A stretch of DNA of 64,000 bases from Actinacidiphila sp. DG2A-62 (lineage in GTDB: Bacteria > Actinomycetota > Actinomycetes > Streptomycetales > Streptomycetaceae). Below are positions 34,538 to 45,576 of the stretch, piece by piece. How positions within the stretch are numbered: position 1 is the first letter of the stretch; every line of letters starts with the position of its first letter. The position numbers and the translations under genes are program-made. The stretch lies in NCBI RefSeq assembly GCF_035825295.1, contig NZ_JAYMGI010000002.1, positions 1,521,001 through 1,585,000 on the forward strand, written 5' to 3'. The notes beneath the pieces are model-generated. The model searched no databases. It had not been told where the DNA came from and worked only from the letters and a program-made list of their open reading frames with translations.

Positions 34538-37500
34538 TCAGGCCGGGGGGCCGCCGCGGCGCAGGAGCCGGTCGGCCGCCGTGCGCTGCAGCGCCGCGCC
34601 GCTGTGGTCGCCGAGCCGGTCCAGGGTGTCGGCCAGCCGCAGCAGCACCGCGGCCTCCAGCCGGCGCTCGCCGGCCTGGCGGGCCCAGTAGAGCGCGTCG
34701 CGGCAGGTGCGCAGCGCGTCCTCGGGGTGGCCGGCGTACTCCTGGACGCGGGCGGCCTCGGCGAGCGCGCGGGCCTGGGACGGCAGGTCGCCCAGCCGCC
34801 GGTGCGCGCCGGCCGCGGACCGCCACTCGCGCAGCGCGGGGCCGTACCTGCCGAGGTAGGTGAGGACCGCGCCGATCCTGGCGTGCAGCCTGGCCTGGTG
34901 GGCCAGCTCGCCGCGGCCCTGGCGCAGCGCCAGCGCGCGGCCGAACCAGTCGCAGGCCCGCGGCAGGTCGCCGCGCTCCAGGTACCCGCCGCCGAGCGCC
35001 TCCAGGACGCGGCCCTCGGCCTCGGTGTCGTCGCCGGCCCGCGCCGCGTCCAGCGCCTGCCGGTACGTGACCAGGGCGCGGTCGCCGCGGCCGGTCTCGA
35101 CGTCGAGGTCGGCGAGGTTGATCAGCGCCGCGGCCTTCTCGCGGTGCAGGCCGCGGCGCTCGGCGACGTCGAGGACCAGGCTGTGCAGCTCGTACCGCTC
35201 GGCCGCGGGCGCGCCGCCGCCTGGGGCCGCGGTCAGCGCGCGGACCAGCGCGGCGACCAGCCGGCGGGCCAGCGTGTCGAGTTCGCCGTCGGCCACGGCG
35301 GCGCGGGCGGCGGCCAGCAGCGCGGGCCGCCTCGTCTCCAGCCAGCGCGCGGCCTCGGCGCGGCCGGTGAACCGCAGCGAGCGGGGCAAGCCGTCGTCCG
35401 GGGCCTCCCCCGCCAGCGCGGCGCGGCAGGCGTGCAGCAGCCGCACGGTCCGCTCCAGCATCCGGGCGCGTGCCAGCCGCAGGTCCTCCGGGCGGTCGGT
35501 GGCGCGGGTCAGCGCGCGCAGCATCGGCTCCAGGCAGCCCGGCACCCGGTAGGGCCTGCGCTCCTCGGGGCCGCCGTGCAGCAGCGCCCCGGCGACGAAG
35601 TCGTCCAGCGTGCCGCGGGCGGCGGCCACCGAGCAGCCGGCCAGCGCGGAGGCGACCTGCGCGTCCAGCCGCCCGGCCGGCGCGAGCACCGAGAGGCGCA
35701 GCATCCGCGCGGCGGTCGTCGGCAGCGACGCGTACACCAGCCGGAAGGCGCGGACCAGTTCCGGCGGCGGGGACGCGGACGGCTCGCCGCCGCCCGTGGC
35801 CGCGCCGGCAGGGGCCGGGACGCCGGCCGAGGGCCCGTCGGCGGCGGACGACGGGGCGCCGGGCCGCGCGGACGGAGCGGACTTACGGGGCGCGGGCGCC
35901 TGGGCGCCGTGGTCGGCTTGCGCGGACGCCGCGCGTGGGGCGCCCGTACGGTCCCGGGCCTCGCGGGCGGCCACGCCTGTGGTGCGGCCGGCGGGGGCGG
36001 AGGGGCCAGGCGGTCCGGCGGGTTCGGGGGCGCTCGGTGCGAAGGGCGCGGCGGAGGCGGCGCGCAGCCGGGCGGCGGCCTCGGACAGGGACATGCGCGG
36101 CTGGACGGCGAGCCAGGCGGCGAGCATGCGCAGCGCGGTGGGGTGGCCGCCGGCCGCCTCGACGAGGGTCTCGGCGCCGCGCGGGTCGTTGGTGAGGCGG
36201 ATGTCGCCGAGGGTCTGCGCGAGCAGCCGCAGGGCGGCGGGGGTGTCCAGGCCGCCCAGCGTGCAGGGCCGCACGTCGGGCACCCCGGGCAGCGGGCCGT
36301 CGGAGGTGGCCACGACCAGGCTTCCGGGCGAGCGCGGCAGCAGGTCCGCGAGGCCGTCGCCGGGGAGGGAGTCGTCCAGGACCAGCAGCAGCCGCTTGCC
36401 GTGGACGGCCGCGCGCAGCGCCTCGACCGGGTCCGCCTCGGACAGCTGCCGTACGCCGAGGGCGCGCAGCAGGGTGCGGGCGGACTGCTCGGGCGGCGCC
36501 GGCCGGCCGCCGTCGGCGGTCAGGCGCAGGAAGAAGGCGCCGTCCGGGTAGTCGCCGCGGACCTGCCGGGCCAGTTCCAGCGCGACGGAGGTCCGGCCGA
36601 TCCCGGGCCGGCCCACCACCAGCAGCACCCGGCCGCGGTCGGCCTTCCGGCCGCCGGCGACGGCCAGGCCCGGCCGGGCGATCTCGGCGCGCAGTTCCGC
36701 GAGTTCCCGCTCCCGCCCCACGAACCCGGCGTCCGGTGCGGGCAGCACGGCGACGGCCTCCGCCGCGACGCCCGCTCCCCCGGCCGCCCCGAACCGGCCC
36801 GGCTGCCCCGGCTGCCCCGGCTGCCCCGGCTGCCCCGGCTGCCCCGGCTGCCCCGGCTGCCCCGGCTGCCCCGGCTGCCCCGGCTGAGTATCGGGGCGCG
36901 GGGACCCGGGCGACGGCGGTGTTCCGCGCGAAGGCGCCACGTGCGGCGCGGGCGGCTCCGTCCGCGCGGGCCGCCGGGCCGCCGGAGCGGCCGGCACGTC
37001 AGCCCCGGGCCGCGGGCCGGCCGGCGCGGAAGCCGCCGCACCCGCCGGACCCCGCTCGGCCCGCGCCGGCCCGACCGGCGGCGCGGGCGGTCGCGCCGCC
37101 TCCCGAGCCGGGGGCGGTCCGGCCGAAGGCCGGGAGCCGGGCCCCACAGGAGCGGCGTCGACGCGACCGGCGGACTCGGCGGAAGTCGCCGACGGCGCAG
37201 GGCCCGCGTGCCGCCGAGGCGCGGCGGGACGCGAAGGCACGGGAGGCGCCGGCGGTTCAGGGCGGCCGGCGGACTCCGCAGAGGTCGCGAGCGACGCAGG
37301 GCCGGCGTGTCGCCGAGGTGCGGCGGGACGCGAGGGTGCGGCGGGTGCCGGCGGGTCGGGGCGGGCGGCGGACTCCGCAGAGGTCGCGGGCGACGCAGGG
37401 CCGGCGTGTCGCCGAGGTGCGGCGGGACGCGAGGGTGCGGCGGGTGCCGGCGGGTCGGGGCGGGCGGCGGACTCCGCAGAGGTCGCGGGCGACGCAGGGC

Positions 37501-37639
37501 CGGCGTGTCGCCGAGGTGCGGCGGGACGCGAGGGTGCGGCGGGTGCCGGCGGGTCGGGGCGGGCGGCGGGCGGCTGCTCGGGGGTGGTGCTCGGGGCAGG
37601 GGGCCGCGCCGGAGGCGGGTTGAGCGCCTGGTCGGTCAC
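34538..37639 (-). CDS. STAND-type ATPase with TPRs and repeat-rich N-terminus
   Basis: A 1033-residue protein of AfsR/NB-ARC-like layout without a DNA-binding domain. Residues about 25-155 are four 33-residue Pro/Ala repeats (unit core DPPAPAAPSRPAAPRRHAGP); about 253-280 is a collagen-like (GQP)9 run. The NTPase follows, with VGRERELAELRAEI, a P-loop GRPGIGRTS (about 342-350) in which the usual Lys is Arg, and Walker B LLLVLDD. A second disordered insert is near 560-640, then winged-helix and TPR repeats (about 800-1020: LINLADLDVETGRGDRALVTYRQAL, GGGYLERGDLPRACDWFGRALAL). Such proteins act as signalling switches or scaffolds. GTG start with GGGAG upstream. The partner is unknown. The Arg substitution may weaken ATP hydrolysis. 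Confidence 0.85.
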   Translation of the reverse strand: MTDQALNPPPARPPAPSTTPEQPPAARPDPPAPAAPSRPAAPRRHAGPASPATSAESAARPDPPAPAAPSRPAAPRRHAGPASPATSAESAARPDPPAPAAPSRPAAPRRHAGPASLATSAESAGRPEPPAPPVPSRPAAPRRHAGPAPSATSAESAGRVDAAPVGPGSRPSAGPPPAREAARPPAPPVGPARAERGPAGAAASAPAGPRPGADVPAAPAARRPARTEPPAPHVAPSRGTPPSPGSPRPDTQPGQPGQPGQPGQPGQPGQPGQPGQPGQPGRFGAAGGAGVAAEAVAVLPAPDAGFVGRERELAELRAEIARPGLAVAGGRKADRGRVLLVVGRPGIGRTSVALELARQVRGDYPDGAFFLRLTADGGRPAPPEQSARTLLRALGVRQLSEADPVEALRAAVHGKRLLLVLDDSLPGDGLADLLPRSPGSLVVATSDGPLPGVPDVRPCTLGGLDTPAALRLLAQTLGDIRLTNDPRGAETLVEAAGGHPTALRMLAAWLAVQPRMSLSEAAARLRAASAAPFAPSAPEPAGPPGPSAPAGRTTGVAAREARDRTGAPRAASAQADHGAQAPAPRKSAPSARPGAPSSAADGPSAGVPAPAGAATGGGEPSASPPPELVRAFRLVYASLPTTAARMLRLSVLAPAGRLDAQVASALAGCSVAAARGTLDDFVAGALLHGGPEERRPYRVPGCLEPMLRALTRATDRPEDLRLARARMLERTVRLLHACRAALAGEAPDDGLPRSLRFTGRAEAARWLETRRPALLAAARAAVADGELDTLARRLVAALVRALTAAPGGGAPAAERYELHSLVLDVAERRGLHREKAAALINLADLDVETGRGDRALVTYRQALDAARAGDDTEAEGRVLEALGGGYLERGDLPRACDWFGRALALRQGRGELAHQARLHARIGAVLTYLGRYGPALREWRSAAGAHRRLGDLPSQARALAEAARVQEYAGHPEDALRTCRDALYWARQAGERRLEAAVLLRLADTLDRLGDHSGAALQRTAADRLLRRGGPPA
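36801..36881. repeat. Nine exact 9-base repeats GGCTGCCCC in frame
   Basis: Nine perfect tandem copies (36801-36881) encode (Gly-Gln-Pro)n on the minus strand inside the STAND protein. Exactness suggests a recently expanding, length-variable tract. Confidence 0.95.
37172..37567. repeat. Four 99-base tandem repeats in frame
   Basis: Units start at 37172, 37271, 37370 and 37469. The last three are nearly identical; the first is more diverged. Each encodes 33 residues, so copy-number change keeps the reading frame. Confidence 0.92.
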
Positions 37640-38134
37640 GGGGCACGCTCCCGGATGAGTGACGGCGGGCGCCCGCAGGGGGCGTGCGCCGAGCCTAGTT
37701 CACGCGGGGGGCGCGGCCCCCCGGTCCGACGCGGCCGGGCAGCACCACGATCACCCCATCGGATCATCGCACCAGCGCCACCACCGCCGGCCCCGCGGCC
37801 GGCCGGCACAGCCGGCCCCTCGGCGACCAGCGCGGCCGACCGGCGCGACGAGCCCCGCACCAAGCCACGAAGCCGCTCGCTGCGGCGACTGGTACGGCCG
37901 CCCCCGCACGGGCACATCCTCACACCAGCCCGCGCAGCCGGCTCCGCGCAGCCGCCTGCGCAGCCCTCACGCCCGACCGAAGCGACCGCCGCAACCGGCG
38001 CACTCCCCCGCGGGCCGACCATCGCGGCCGGACGCGCCCCTCCCGCCTCTCGCCGCGGCAAACCCGTCCGCTCAGACCGTTCCGGCCCTCCGGCCCTCTC
38101 CCACCGCCCGGGCCGCCCGGGCCCACCCGCGGCG
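37640..38134. other. Non-coding stretch of 495 bases
   Basis: Between the STAND gene start and the NUDIX gene end no frame on either strand looks like a protein, and no RNA gene was recognised. It should hold the promoter of the STAND gene. Composition is C-rich on the plus strand with many short CCG/GCC runs. Confidence 0.5.
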
Positions 38135-38776
38135 TCAGGGCGTGAACGGCCGGGCCGGCCAGGGCGCGTCCGCCGGGCGCAGTGCGTCGACGCCGCTCGC
38201 CCCGTCGCCCTTGTCCGCGGCGAGCGCCGCGGACAGGGCCAGCACGGAGGTGACCATGCACGTGTTGTGCAGCTCGCCCGCCAGCGCCGCCTGGACCAGT
38301 TCGGCCAGCGGCACCCGGGCGATCTCCATGTCGGCCTCCTCCTCGGAGACCTCGAACCGCTCGCCGCGCGCCTCGGTGACGCCGCGGGCCAGGAAGATCC
38401 GCACCGCCTCGTCCGAGCCGCCGGGCGAGGGGAAGATGTCGACCAGCACCCGCCAGTCCGCGGCCTCGACGTGGGCCTCCTCGTACAGCTCGCGCCGGGC
38501 GGCGTGCAGCGGGTTCTCGCCGGGGACGTCGAGCAGACCGGCCGGGATCTCCCACAGCTTGTGCCGCACCGGGTGCCGGTACTGGTTGATGACCAGCACC
38601 TGCCCGGCGTCGTCGAGCGCGAGCACCGCGACCGAGCCGGGGTGCACCTGGTAGTCGCGGACGGCGGTGCTGCCGTCCGGCATGACCACCTCGTCGGTGC
38701 GGACACCGGTCTTCTTGCCGGTGAAGGGCGTGGAGGTGGCCTTGACCCGCCACTCCTGCGGGGTGTCGGTCAGCAT
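38135..38776 (-). CDS. NUDIX hydrolase, ADP-ribose pyrophosphatase type
   Basis: A 213-residue protein. The Nudix box G-x5-E-x7-REUxEE is GLLDVPGENPLHAARRELYEEAHVEA split over residues about 79-105, preceded by INQYRHPVRHKLWEIPAG, the ADP-ribose pyrophosphatase pattern. It hydrolyses ADP-ribose-like nucleotides. It lies 7 bases downstream of pyrG, the same pairing as in mycobacteria (Rv1699-Rv1700), so it is probably co-transcribed. Confidence 0.9.
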   Translation of the reverse strand: MLTDTPQEWRVKATSTPFTGKKTGVRTDEVVMPDGSTAVRDYQVHPGSVAVLALDDAGQVLVINQYRHPVRHKLWEIPAGLLDVPGENPLHAARRELYEEAHVEAADWRVLVDIFPSPGGSDEAVRIFLARGVTEARGERFEVSEEEADMEIARVPLAELVQAALAGELHNTCMVTSVLALSAALAADKGDGASGVDALRPADAPWPARPFTP

Positions 38777-38783
38777 GCTCGGT

Positions 38784-40553
<1,770 letters not shown>

Positions 40554-41137
40554 GAGGGGGCTCCCGTGGTCGCGAGGTGAGGGTCGGGACGGCCTCCGTA
40601 CCGGGAGCGCCGTCGCGGCGGTTCAGTGGTTCAGCCCACCGGCCCACGGGCTACCAGGGTATCAGCGCCGACACCCGGTATCGGTGCCGACGCCCGCGCG
40701 CGGCGATGTGAGAGGCTCGTGTGTGACATGTGCGGACCTTGCGGCGAAGGCGCCGCGGGGGCCGGGCGGCACGCCGGGACACCGCCCGCACGGCGGGCCC
40801 GCCGACCCGTGGAAACCTGGGCGGTTCCCGCCCCACGGCGGCGGAATCCCGCGTTCCACAGCGCGGGAAATCCCCTCTTCAGGCCTGTGACCAGGGAATA
40901 TGAACTGAAGTCCGGAGAGACTCGGCGAAGATCCACGTGAGGCGCACACCTGGGGTCCCGAGGACGTATTCTGCTCGAACGCATTGCGCGAGCGACCGGC
41001 ACGGCACCATCCCCGCCCACTTCCGGATCGACCGGCTCGGCGCAGGTCCAGAACAGATCCAGAACAGATCCACCCCGCATTCATCCCCTAGACAAGGCCG
41101 TCCGGCTGGGCGGCGCCGTGTTCGACTGGAGTGGCAC
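40554..41137. other. Divergent 584-base region between pyrG and the GH15 gene
   Basis: No gene is visible. It contains a hairpin TCCCGCG / CGCGGGA (40847-40853 with 40862-40868, 8-base loop) and a spaced dyad CTTCAG / CTGAAG (40877-40910) in a less GC-rich part. Regulatory sites for both genes must lie here. A small RNA cannot be excluded. Confidence 0.5.
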
Positions 41138-42952
41138 GTGGCAGGGCGTATCGAGGACTACGCACTCATCGGCGACATGCAGACCGCCGCACTGGTCTGC
41201 ATCGACGGCACGGTCGACTGGCTGTGCCTGCCGAGGTTCGACTCGCCCGCGGTCTTCGCGGGACTGCTCGGCACCGACGAGCACGGCTTCTGGCGGATCG
41301 GGCCCGCCGACCCCGAGGACGGCGAGCCGCCGGCCGCGACGCGCCGCCGCTACCGCGGGGACTCACTGGTCCTGGAGTCGGAGTGGGACACCTGGCGCGG
41401 CACGGTCCGGGTGATCGACTTCATGCCGCCGCGCGACGGCGCGCCCCAGCTGATCCGCATCGTGGAGGGCGTCAGCGGCCGGGTCCCGATGCGCTCGGTG
41501 CTGCGGATGCGGTTCTCCTACGGGCAGATCGTGCCGTGGGTGCAGCAGGTCGGCGACCGTACGGTCGCGGTGGCCGGTCCCGACTCGGTCTGGCTGGACA
41601 CCGATGTCGAGACCTACGGCGAGGACCTCACGACGTACAGCGACTTCACCGTCTCGCCCGGCGACCGGCTGTGTTTCACCATCAGCTGGGAGCCCTCCCA
41701 CAAGCCGCAGCCGGCGCTGCCGGACCCCGAGGGCTCGCTGAGCGCGACCGAGGACTTCTGGCGCGAGTGGGTCGAGCAGTGCACCTACAGCGGGCCCTAC
41801 CGTGAGGCGGTGATCCGCTCGCTGATCACGCTCAAGGCGCTGACGTACGGCCCGACCGGCGGGATCGTCGCCGCGCCGACCACCTCGCTGCCCGAGGACA
41901 TCGGCGGGGTGCGCAACTGGGACTACCGCTTCACCTGGCTGCGCGACGCGGCGATCACGCTGTCCTCGCTGCTGCGCACCGGCTACCGCGACGAGGCGCG
42001 GGCCTGGCGGGAGTGGCTGCTGCGCGCGGTGGCCGGCGACCCGGAGAACCTGCAGATCATGTACGGCATCGCGGGCGAGCGCGAGCTGGGCGAGAACGAG
42101 CTGCACTGGCTGCCCGGCTACGAGAACTCCGCGCCGGTGCGGATCGGCAACGGCGCCGCCCACCAGCTCCAGCTGGACGTGTACGGCGAGGTCACCGAGG
42201 CGCTGCACCTGGGCCACATGACCGGCCTGACCCGCAACGACTACGCGAGCGTGCTCCAGCTGAAGCTGATCCGCTACCTGGAGAAGCACTGGAACGAGCC
42301 GGACGAGGGCATCTGGGAGGTGCGCGGACCGCGCCGCCACTTCGTGCACTCCAAGGTGATGGCGTGGGTCGCGGTCGACCGCACGGTGAAGCTGATCGAG
42401 TCCGGCGAGGTGGACGGGCCGCTGGAACGGTTCCGCGAGCTGCGCGACGAGATCCACTACGACGTGTGCGAGAAGGGCTACGACCGGGAGCGCAACACCT
42501 TCACGCAGTCCTACGGCTCCAGGGAGCTGGACGCCTCGCTGCTGCTGATCCCCCAGATGGGCTTCCTGCCGCCGGACGACAAGCGGGTGATCGGCACGAT
42601 CGAGGCGATCCAGCGCGAGCTGTCCACCGAGGACGGCTTCGTGCTGCGCTACCCGACCTCGCCCGCGGACTCCGACGGCGGCCAGAACCTCGACGGGCTG
42701 CCCGGCGACGAAGGCGCCTTCCTGGCCTGCTCATTCTGGCTCGCCGACGACCTGGCGATGATCGGCCGGGTCGAGGAGGCGCGGCGGCTGTTCGAGAAGC
42801 TCCTGGCGCTGCGCAACGACCTCGGCCTGCTCGCCGAGGAGTGGGACCCGCGCCGGCAGCGCCAGGTCGGCAACTTCCCGCAGGCGTTCAGCCATGTGCC
42901 GCTGATCGACACCGCGTTGCGGCTGACGGCGGCGGGGGCGTTCCGGGCGTAG
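41138..42952 (+). CDS. Glycoside hydrolase family 15 protein (glucoamylase/trehalase-like)
   Basis: A 604-residue cytoplasmic protein. The N-terminal beta domain starts RIEDYALIGDMQTAALVCIDGTVDWLCLPRFDSPAVFAGLLG, the usual GH15 opening in actinobacteria. The (alpha/alpha)6 domain has GGVRNWDYRFTWLRDAAITL, IWEVRGPRRHFVHSKVMAWVA and a C-terminal EEWDP segment. GH15 members release glucose from starch-like glucans or trehalose; actinobacterial proteins of this length include trehalases. No signal peptide. GTG start with GGAG 6 bases upstream. Confidence 0.9.
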   Translation: MAGRIEDYALIGDMQTAALVCIDGTVDWLCLPRFDSPAVFAGLLGTDEHGFWRIGPADPEDGEPPAATRRRYRGDSLVLESEWDTWRGTVRVIDFMPPRDGAPQLIRIVEGVSGRVPMRSVLRMRFSYGQIVPWVQQVGDRTVAVAGPDSVWLDTDVETYGEDLTTYSDFTVSPGDRLCFTISWEPSHKPQPALPDPEGSLSATEDFWREWVEQCTYSGPYREAVIRSLITLKALTYGPTGGIVAAPTTSLPEDIGGVRNWDYRFTWLRDAAITLSSLLRTGYRDEARAWREWLLRAVAGDPENLQIMYGIAGERELGENELHWLPGYENSAPVRIGNGAAHQLQLDVYGEVTEALHLGHMTGLTRNDYASVLQLKLIRYLEKHWNEPDEGIWEVRGPRRHFVHSKVMAWVAVDRTVKLIESGEVDGPLERFRELRDEIHYDVCEKGYDRERNTFTQSYGSRELDASLLLIPQMGFLPPDDKRVIGTIEAIQRELSTEDGFVLRYPTSPADSDGGQNLDGLPGDEGAFLACSFWLADDLAMIGRVEEARRLFEKLLALRNDLGLLAEEWDPRRQRQVGNFPQAFSHVPLIDTALRLTAAGAFRA

Positions 42953-42964
42953 CGGCGCGCGGCG

Positions 42965-43006
42965 CTGCCGTGCCGCGGTGCGCGGCACCGCGCACCGCGG
43001 CGGCAG
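42965..43006. terminator. Strong bidirectional terminator hairpin
   Basis: A 13-base perfect stem GCCGCGGTGCGCG / CGCGCACCGCGGC with a four-base loop, extended by CTGCC / GGCAG beyond a two-base bulge. It sits between the convergent GH15 and SDR genes. Confidence 0.8.
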
Positions 43007-43018
43007 GGTCCGGGCGGC

Positions 43019-43813
43019 CTACGCGGTGGTGGCGATGCCGCCGTCGACCGGGATCACGGCGCCGGTCAGGTAGGCGCCCGCCCGGCCGGCGAGGAACACC
43101 GCGACACCCGCCATGTCGTCGTCGCGGCCGATCCGGCGCAGCGGGGCGGCGGCCGCGATCGCGTCGCCGAGTTCGTCGAGGGTCGCGGCCATCATCGCCG
43201 ACGGGAACGGCCCCGGCGCCACGGCGTTCACGGTGATGTGCTGCGGCCCCAGCTCTCGGGCGAGCACTCTGGTGAGCTGGTGCAGCGCGGCCTTGCTGCT
43301 GGAGTAGGAGTAGTTGGGCCGGTGGGGAATGTGGATGGCGGCGATGCTGCCGATGTTGACGACCCGCGCGGGGTCGTCGGCGGTGCCGGCCGCGCGGAGC
43401 GCCGGCAGCAGCTCCTGGACCAGCCAGAACGGGGACTTCAGGTTGAGGTCGACGACCGTGTCCCAGGCTTCGTCGGGGAACGTCTCCAGGGGCTCGTCCC
43501 ACATGGCGCCCGCGTTGTTGACGAGGATGTCGAGCCGCTCGGAGCCGGCGGTGACCAGGTCGGACAGCCGTCGGCACTCGTCGTGGCGGGACAGGTCGGC
43601 GGGAACGGCCCGCACCTCGCCGAACGCGGACAGCTCTTCCTGCGCCCGAGCGCAGGCCCGCGCGTCGCGCGAGCTGATGACCACGCGCGCGCCCGCCTGG
43701 AGGAGGCCGCGCGCGATCATCATCCCGATGCCCCGGGTGCCACCGGTGACGAGCGCGCGCTTTCCCCGCAGGTCGAAAAGCTCCGCGTGCGTCGTGAATC
43801 GGCTGTCTACCAC
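43019..43813 (-). CDS. SDR-family oxidoreductase
   Basis: A 264-residue short-chain dehydrogenase/reductase. The NAD(P) motif is TGGTRGIG (about 22-29), NNAG follows, the catalytic Ser is in VVNIGSIAAI and YSYSSSK gives Tyr-x3-Lys. SSRD after strand beta2 suggests NADP preference. By pattern it resembles RhlG/3-oxoacyl reductase-like proteins; the substrate is unknown. GTG start with AGAGGAG 9 bases upstream. Confidence 0.88.
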   Translation of the reverse strand: MVDSRFTTHAELFDLRGKRALVTGGTRGIGMMIARGLLQAGARVVISSRDARACARAQEELSAFGEVRAVPADLSRHDECRRLSDLVTAGSERLDILVNNAGAMWDEPLETFPDEAWDTVVDLNLKSPFWLVQELLPALRAAGTADDPARVVNIGSIAAIHIPHRPNYSYSSSKAALHQLTRVLARELGPQHITVNAVAPGPFPSAMMAATLDELGDAIAAAAPLRRIGRDDDMAGVAVFLAGRAGAYLTGAVIPVDGGIATTA

Positions 43814-43992
43814 TTCGTGCGTCTCCTCTGCATGACCGACCTGACCGAGCATCTGCCACGAGACGCTAGGCGGGCTTCCGGCCGGCAGGGAGATCCTGGT
43901 GTTCCGGGTACTGCCGGAGCCCCTCTCGTCGTCGGCGGAGGGCGCCGCGGCGACGTCTGGTGACGCGCGCGGTCGCTGGGCCGGGGCTCGGC

Positions 43993-45126
43993 TCAGCGGC
44001 GGGTGATCTCGTCGTAGACGCTGAGGACTTGGGCGACCGCGTCGTCCTCGGTGGGCCAGGTCGCCGCCTGGGCGCGGCCGGCCACGGCGAGTGCGGTGCG
44101 CCGCGCGGGGTCGGCGAGCAGCGCGGTGACGGCGCCGGCGAACGCCTCCGCGTCGCCGGAGGGCACCAGCACCGCGGCCTCGCCGACGAGTTCGCGCATG
44201 CCGCCGACGTCGGTGGCCACCAGCGGCACCCCCGCGTGCAGCGCCTCCTGGGCGATCAGCGCGCGGGCCTCCCAGCGGCTGGGCAGCAGCACGAGGTCGG
44301 CCGCGGTGAGCAGTTCGGGCACGTCGTCGCGGCGGCCGAGCAGCAGCACCGGCAGCCGTCCGGCCTCGATCCGGCGTTCCAGCGCGGCCCGCCGCGACCC
44401 CTCGCCGGCGACGGCGACCAGCGGGGCCGGGTCGTGCACGGCCCAGCGCGCGGCGGCGTCGAGCAGCAGGTCGTAGCCCTTGTGCGGTTCGAGCCGGCCC
44501 ACCGCGAGCAGCAACGGGCGGTCCACCGCGCCGAATTCGGCCCGCGTCTTCTGCCGCTGCCGCTCCCCTTCGGCGGGCGGGCGCGGCGGCCTGGGCGCCG
44601 GGCGCGGCAGCGCGGGCGGTGCGAGCCGGACGTCGCGGGCCCCGTACGCCCGTGCCCGGTCCACCAGTTCGGAGGACACGCCGAGCACGACGGACGCGGC
44701 GCGCAGCGCCCGCCGTTCCATCCAGCGCAGCCCGAGCCCGCGGGGGCCGGGCGCCGCGCCGGACTCGGTGCCGACCCAGCCGACGACGAGCGGGGTGCGG
44801 CGGCCGCCCAGCGCCAGCGCGGCGAGCACCGCGGGCCGCAGGCCGTGCGCGTGCACCGCCCCGGCGCCGGCGCAGGCGGCGCGCAGCGCGGTCACCGCGG
44901 CGGCGTCCGAGGCGCCGCCGCCGCCGATCTCGACCGGCAGGAAGCGCGCGCCCGCGTCGGTGAACCGGATCTCGCGCTCCATCGCGGCCGGCCCGCACAC
45001 CGTGACCTCCACGCCCCGCGCCGCCAGCCCGCGGACGAGCGAGCCGGCATGGGCGGCGGCCGTCGTGCCCATGATGTGCACGACGTGCAGCGGCCCCTGG
45101 ACGGGGTGCGGGGTGCTGCTGCTCAC
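43993..45126 (-). CDS. GT4-family glycosyltransferase
   Basis: A 377-residue GT-B enzyme. The N-terminal domain starts LHVVHIMGTTAAAHAGSLVRGLAARG with a glycine-rich acceptor loop; the C-terminal donor domain has LLAVGRLEPHKGYDLLLDA and EARALIAQEALHAGVPLVATDVGG. Possible role in cell-envelope glycan or glycolipid synthesis, supported weakly by the nearby MraY-like protein. GTG start (VSSSTPHPVQ) with AGGAG about 11 bases upstream. Confidence 0.87.
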   Translation of the reverse strand: MSSSTPHPVQGPLHVVHIMGTTAAAHAGSLVRGLAARGVEVTVCGPAAMEREIRFTDAGARFLPVEIGGGGASDAAAVTALRAACAGAGAVHAHGLRPAVLAALALGGRRTPLVVGWVGTESGAAPGPRGLGLRWMERRALRAASVVLGVSSELVDRARAYGARDVRLAPPALPRPAPRPPRPPAEGERQRQKTRAEFGAVDRPLLLAVGRLEPHKGYDLLLDAAARWAVHDPAPLVAVAGEGSRRAALERRIEAGRLPVLLLGRRDDVPELLTAADLVLLPSRWEARALIAQEALHAGVPLVATDVGGMRELVGEAAVLVPSGDAEAFAGAVTALLADPARRTALAVAGRAQAATWPTEDDAVAQVLSVYDEITRR

Positions 45127-45576
45127 GCGGACTGCTGCTCCTGGGTCGGGCCGGTACGGCGCTGGGCGGGCCGGCGGGCTGTGCGGTGCTCGGGTGGTAC
45201 AGGGTCGTGCGGTGCTCGGGTCGGACTCGGGTGGTACGGGGTCGTGCGGTGCTCGGGTCGGGCTCGGGTCGTGCGGTGCTCGGGTCGGGCTCGGGTCGTA
45301 CGGTGCTCGGGTCGGGCTCGGGTCGTACGGGGTCGTGCGGTGCTCGGGTCCGCGGGGTCGGGCGGAGGCGGTGCTGGACCGTGCGGGAGCCGGGCGGGCC
45401 GCGGTCCGTGCCGGGCGCGGCGCCGCGGAGGTGCGGTGCCGACCGGTGGCGGGCGTGCGCAGTGGGCCGGGCCGCGGCAGCGGCCGGCCCGGGGTGCGGC
45501 CGGTCCCAGGATGCCAGGCCCGGGCCAGGGCTTTGCAGCCCCCTGGGGACTTCGGCCCGCTCGCTCCGGCCACGGA
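45127..45576. other. 450-base gene-free region with tandem repeats
   Basis: No gene is seen between the GT4 start and the MraY-like gene. Most of 45182-45357 is made of repeats of a GGTGCTCGGGTCG motif; the best-preserved part is listed separately. The minus-strand reading (Pro/Ser/Thr/Arg) would be an unlikely N-terminal extension of the GT4. Confidence 0.6.
45242..45322. repeat. Three 27-base tandem repeats
   Basis: Units start at 45242, 45269 and 45296 and differ at one base (TCGTGCGG versus TCGTACGG). Degenerate copies extend the array from about 45182 to 45357. There are no unique spacers, so this is not a CRISPR array. Confidence 0.92.

Noticed and set aside
37640..38134. A missed gene in the 495-base gap
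   Set aside because: All frames are short or have shadow-like composition, with no ribosome site or family motif.
40631..41137. Short minus-strand frames upstream of the GH15 gene
   Set aside because: They lack ribosome sites and have low-complexity Arg/Pro composition; no conserved motif was seen.
45182..45357. Possible CRISPR array
   Set aside because: The repeats are direct and contiguous with no unique spacers, and no cas genes are present.
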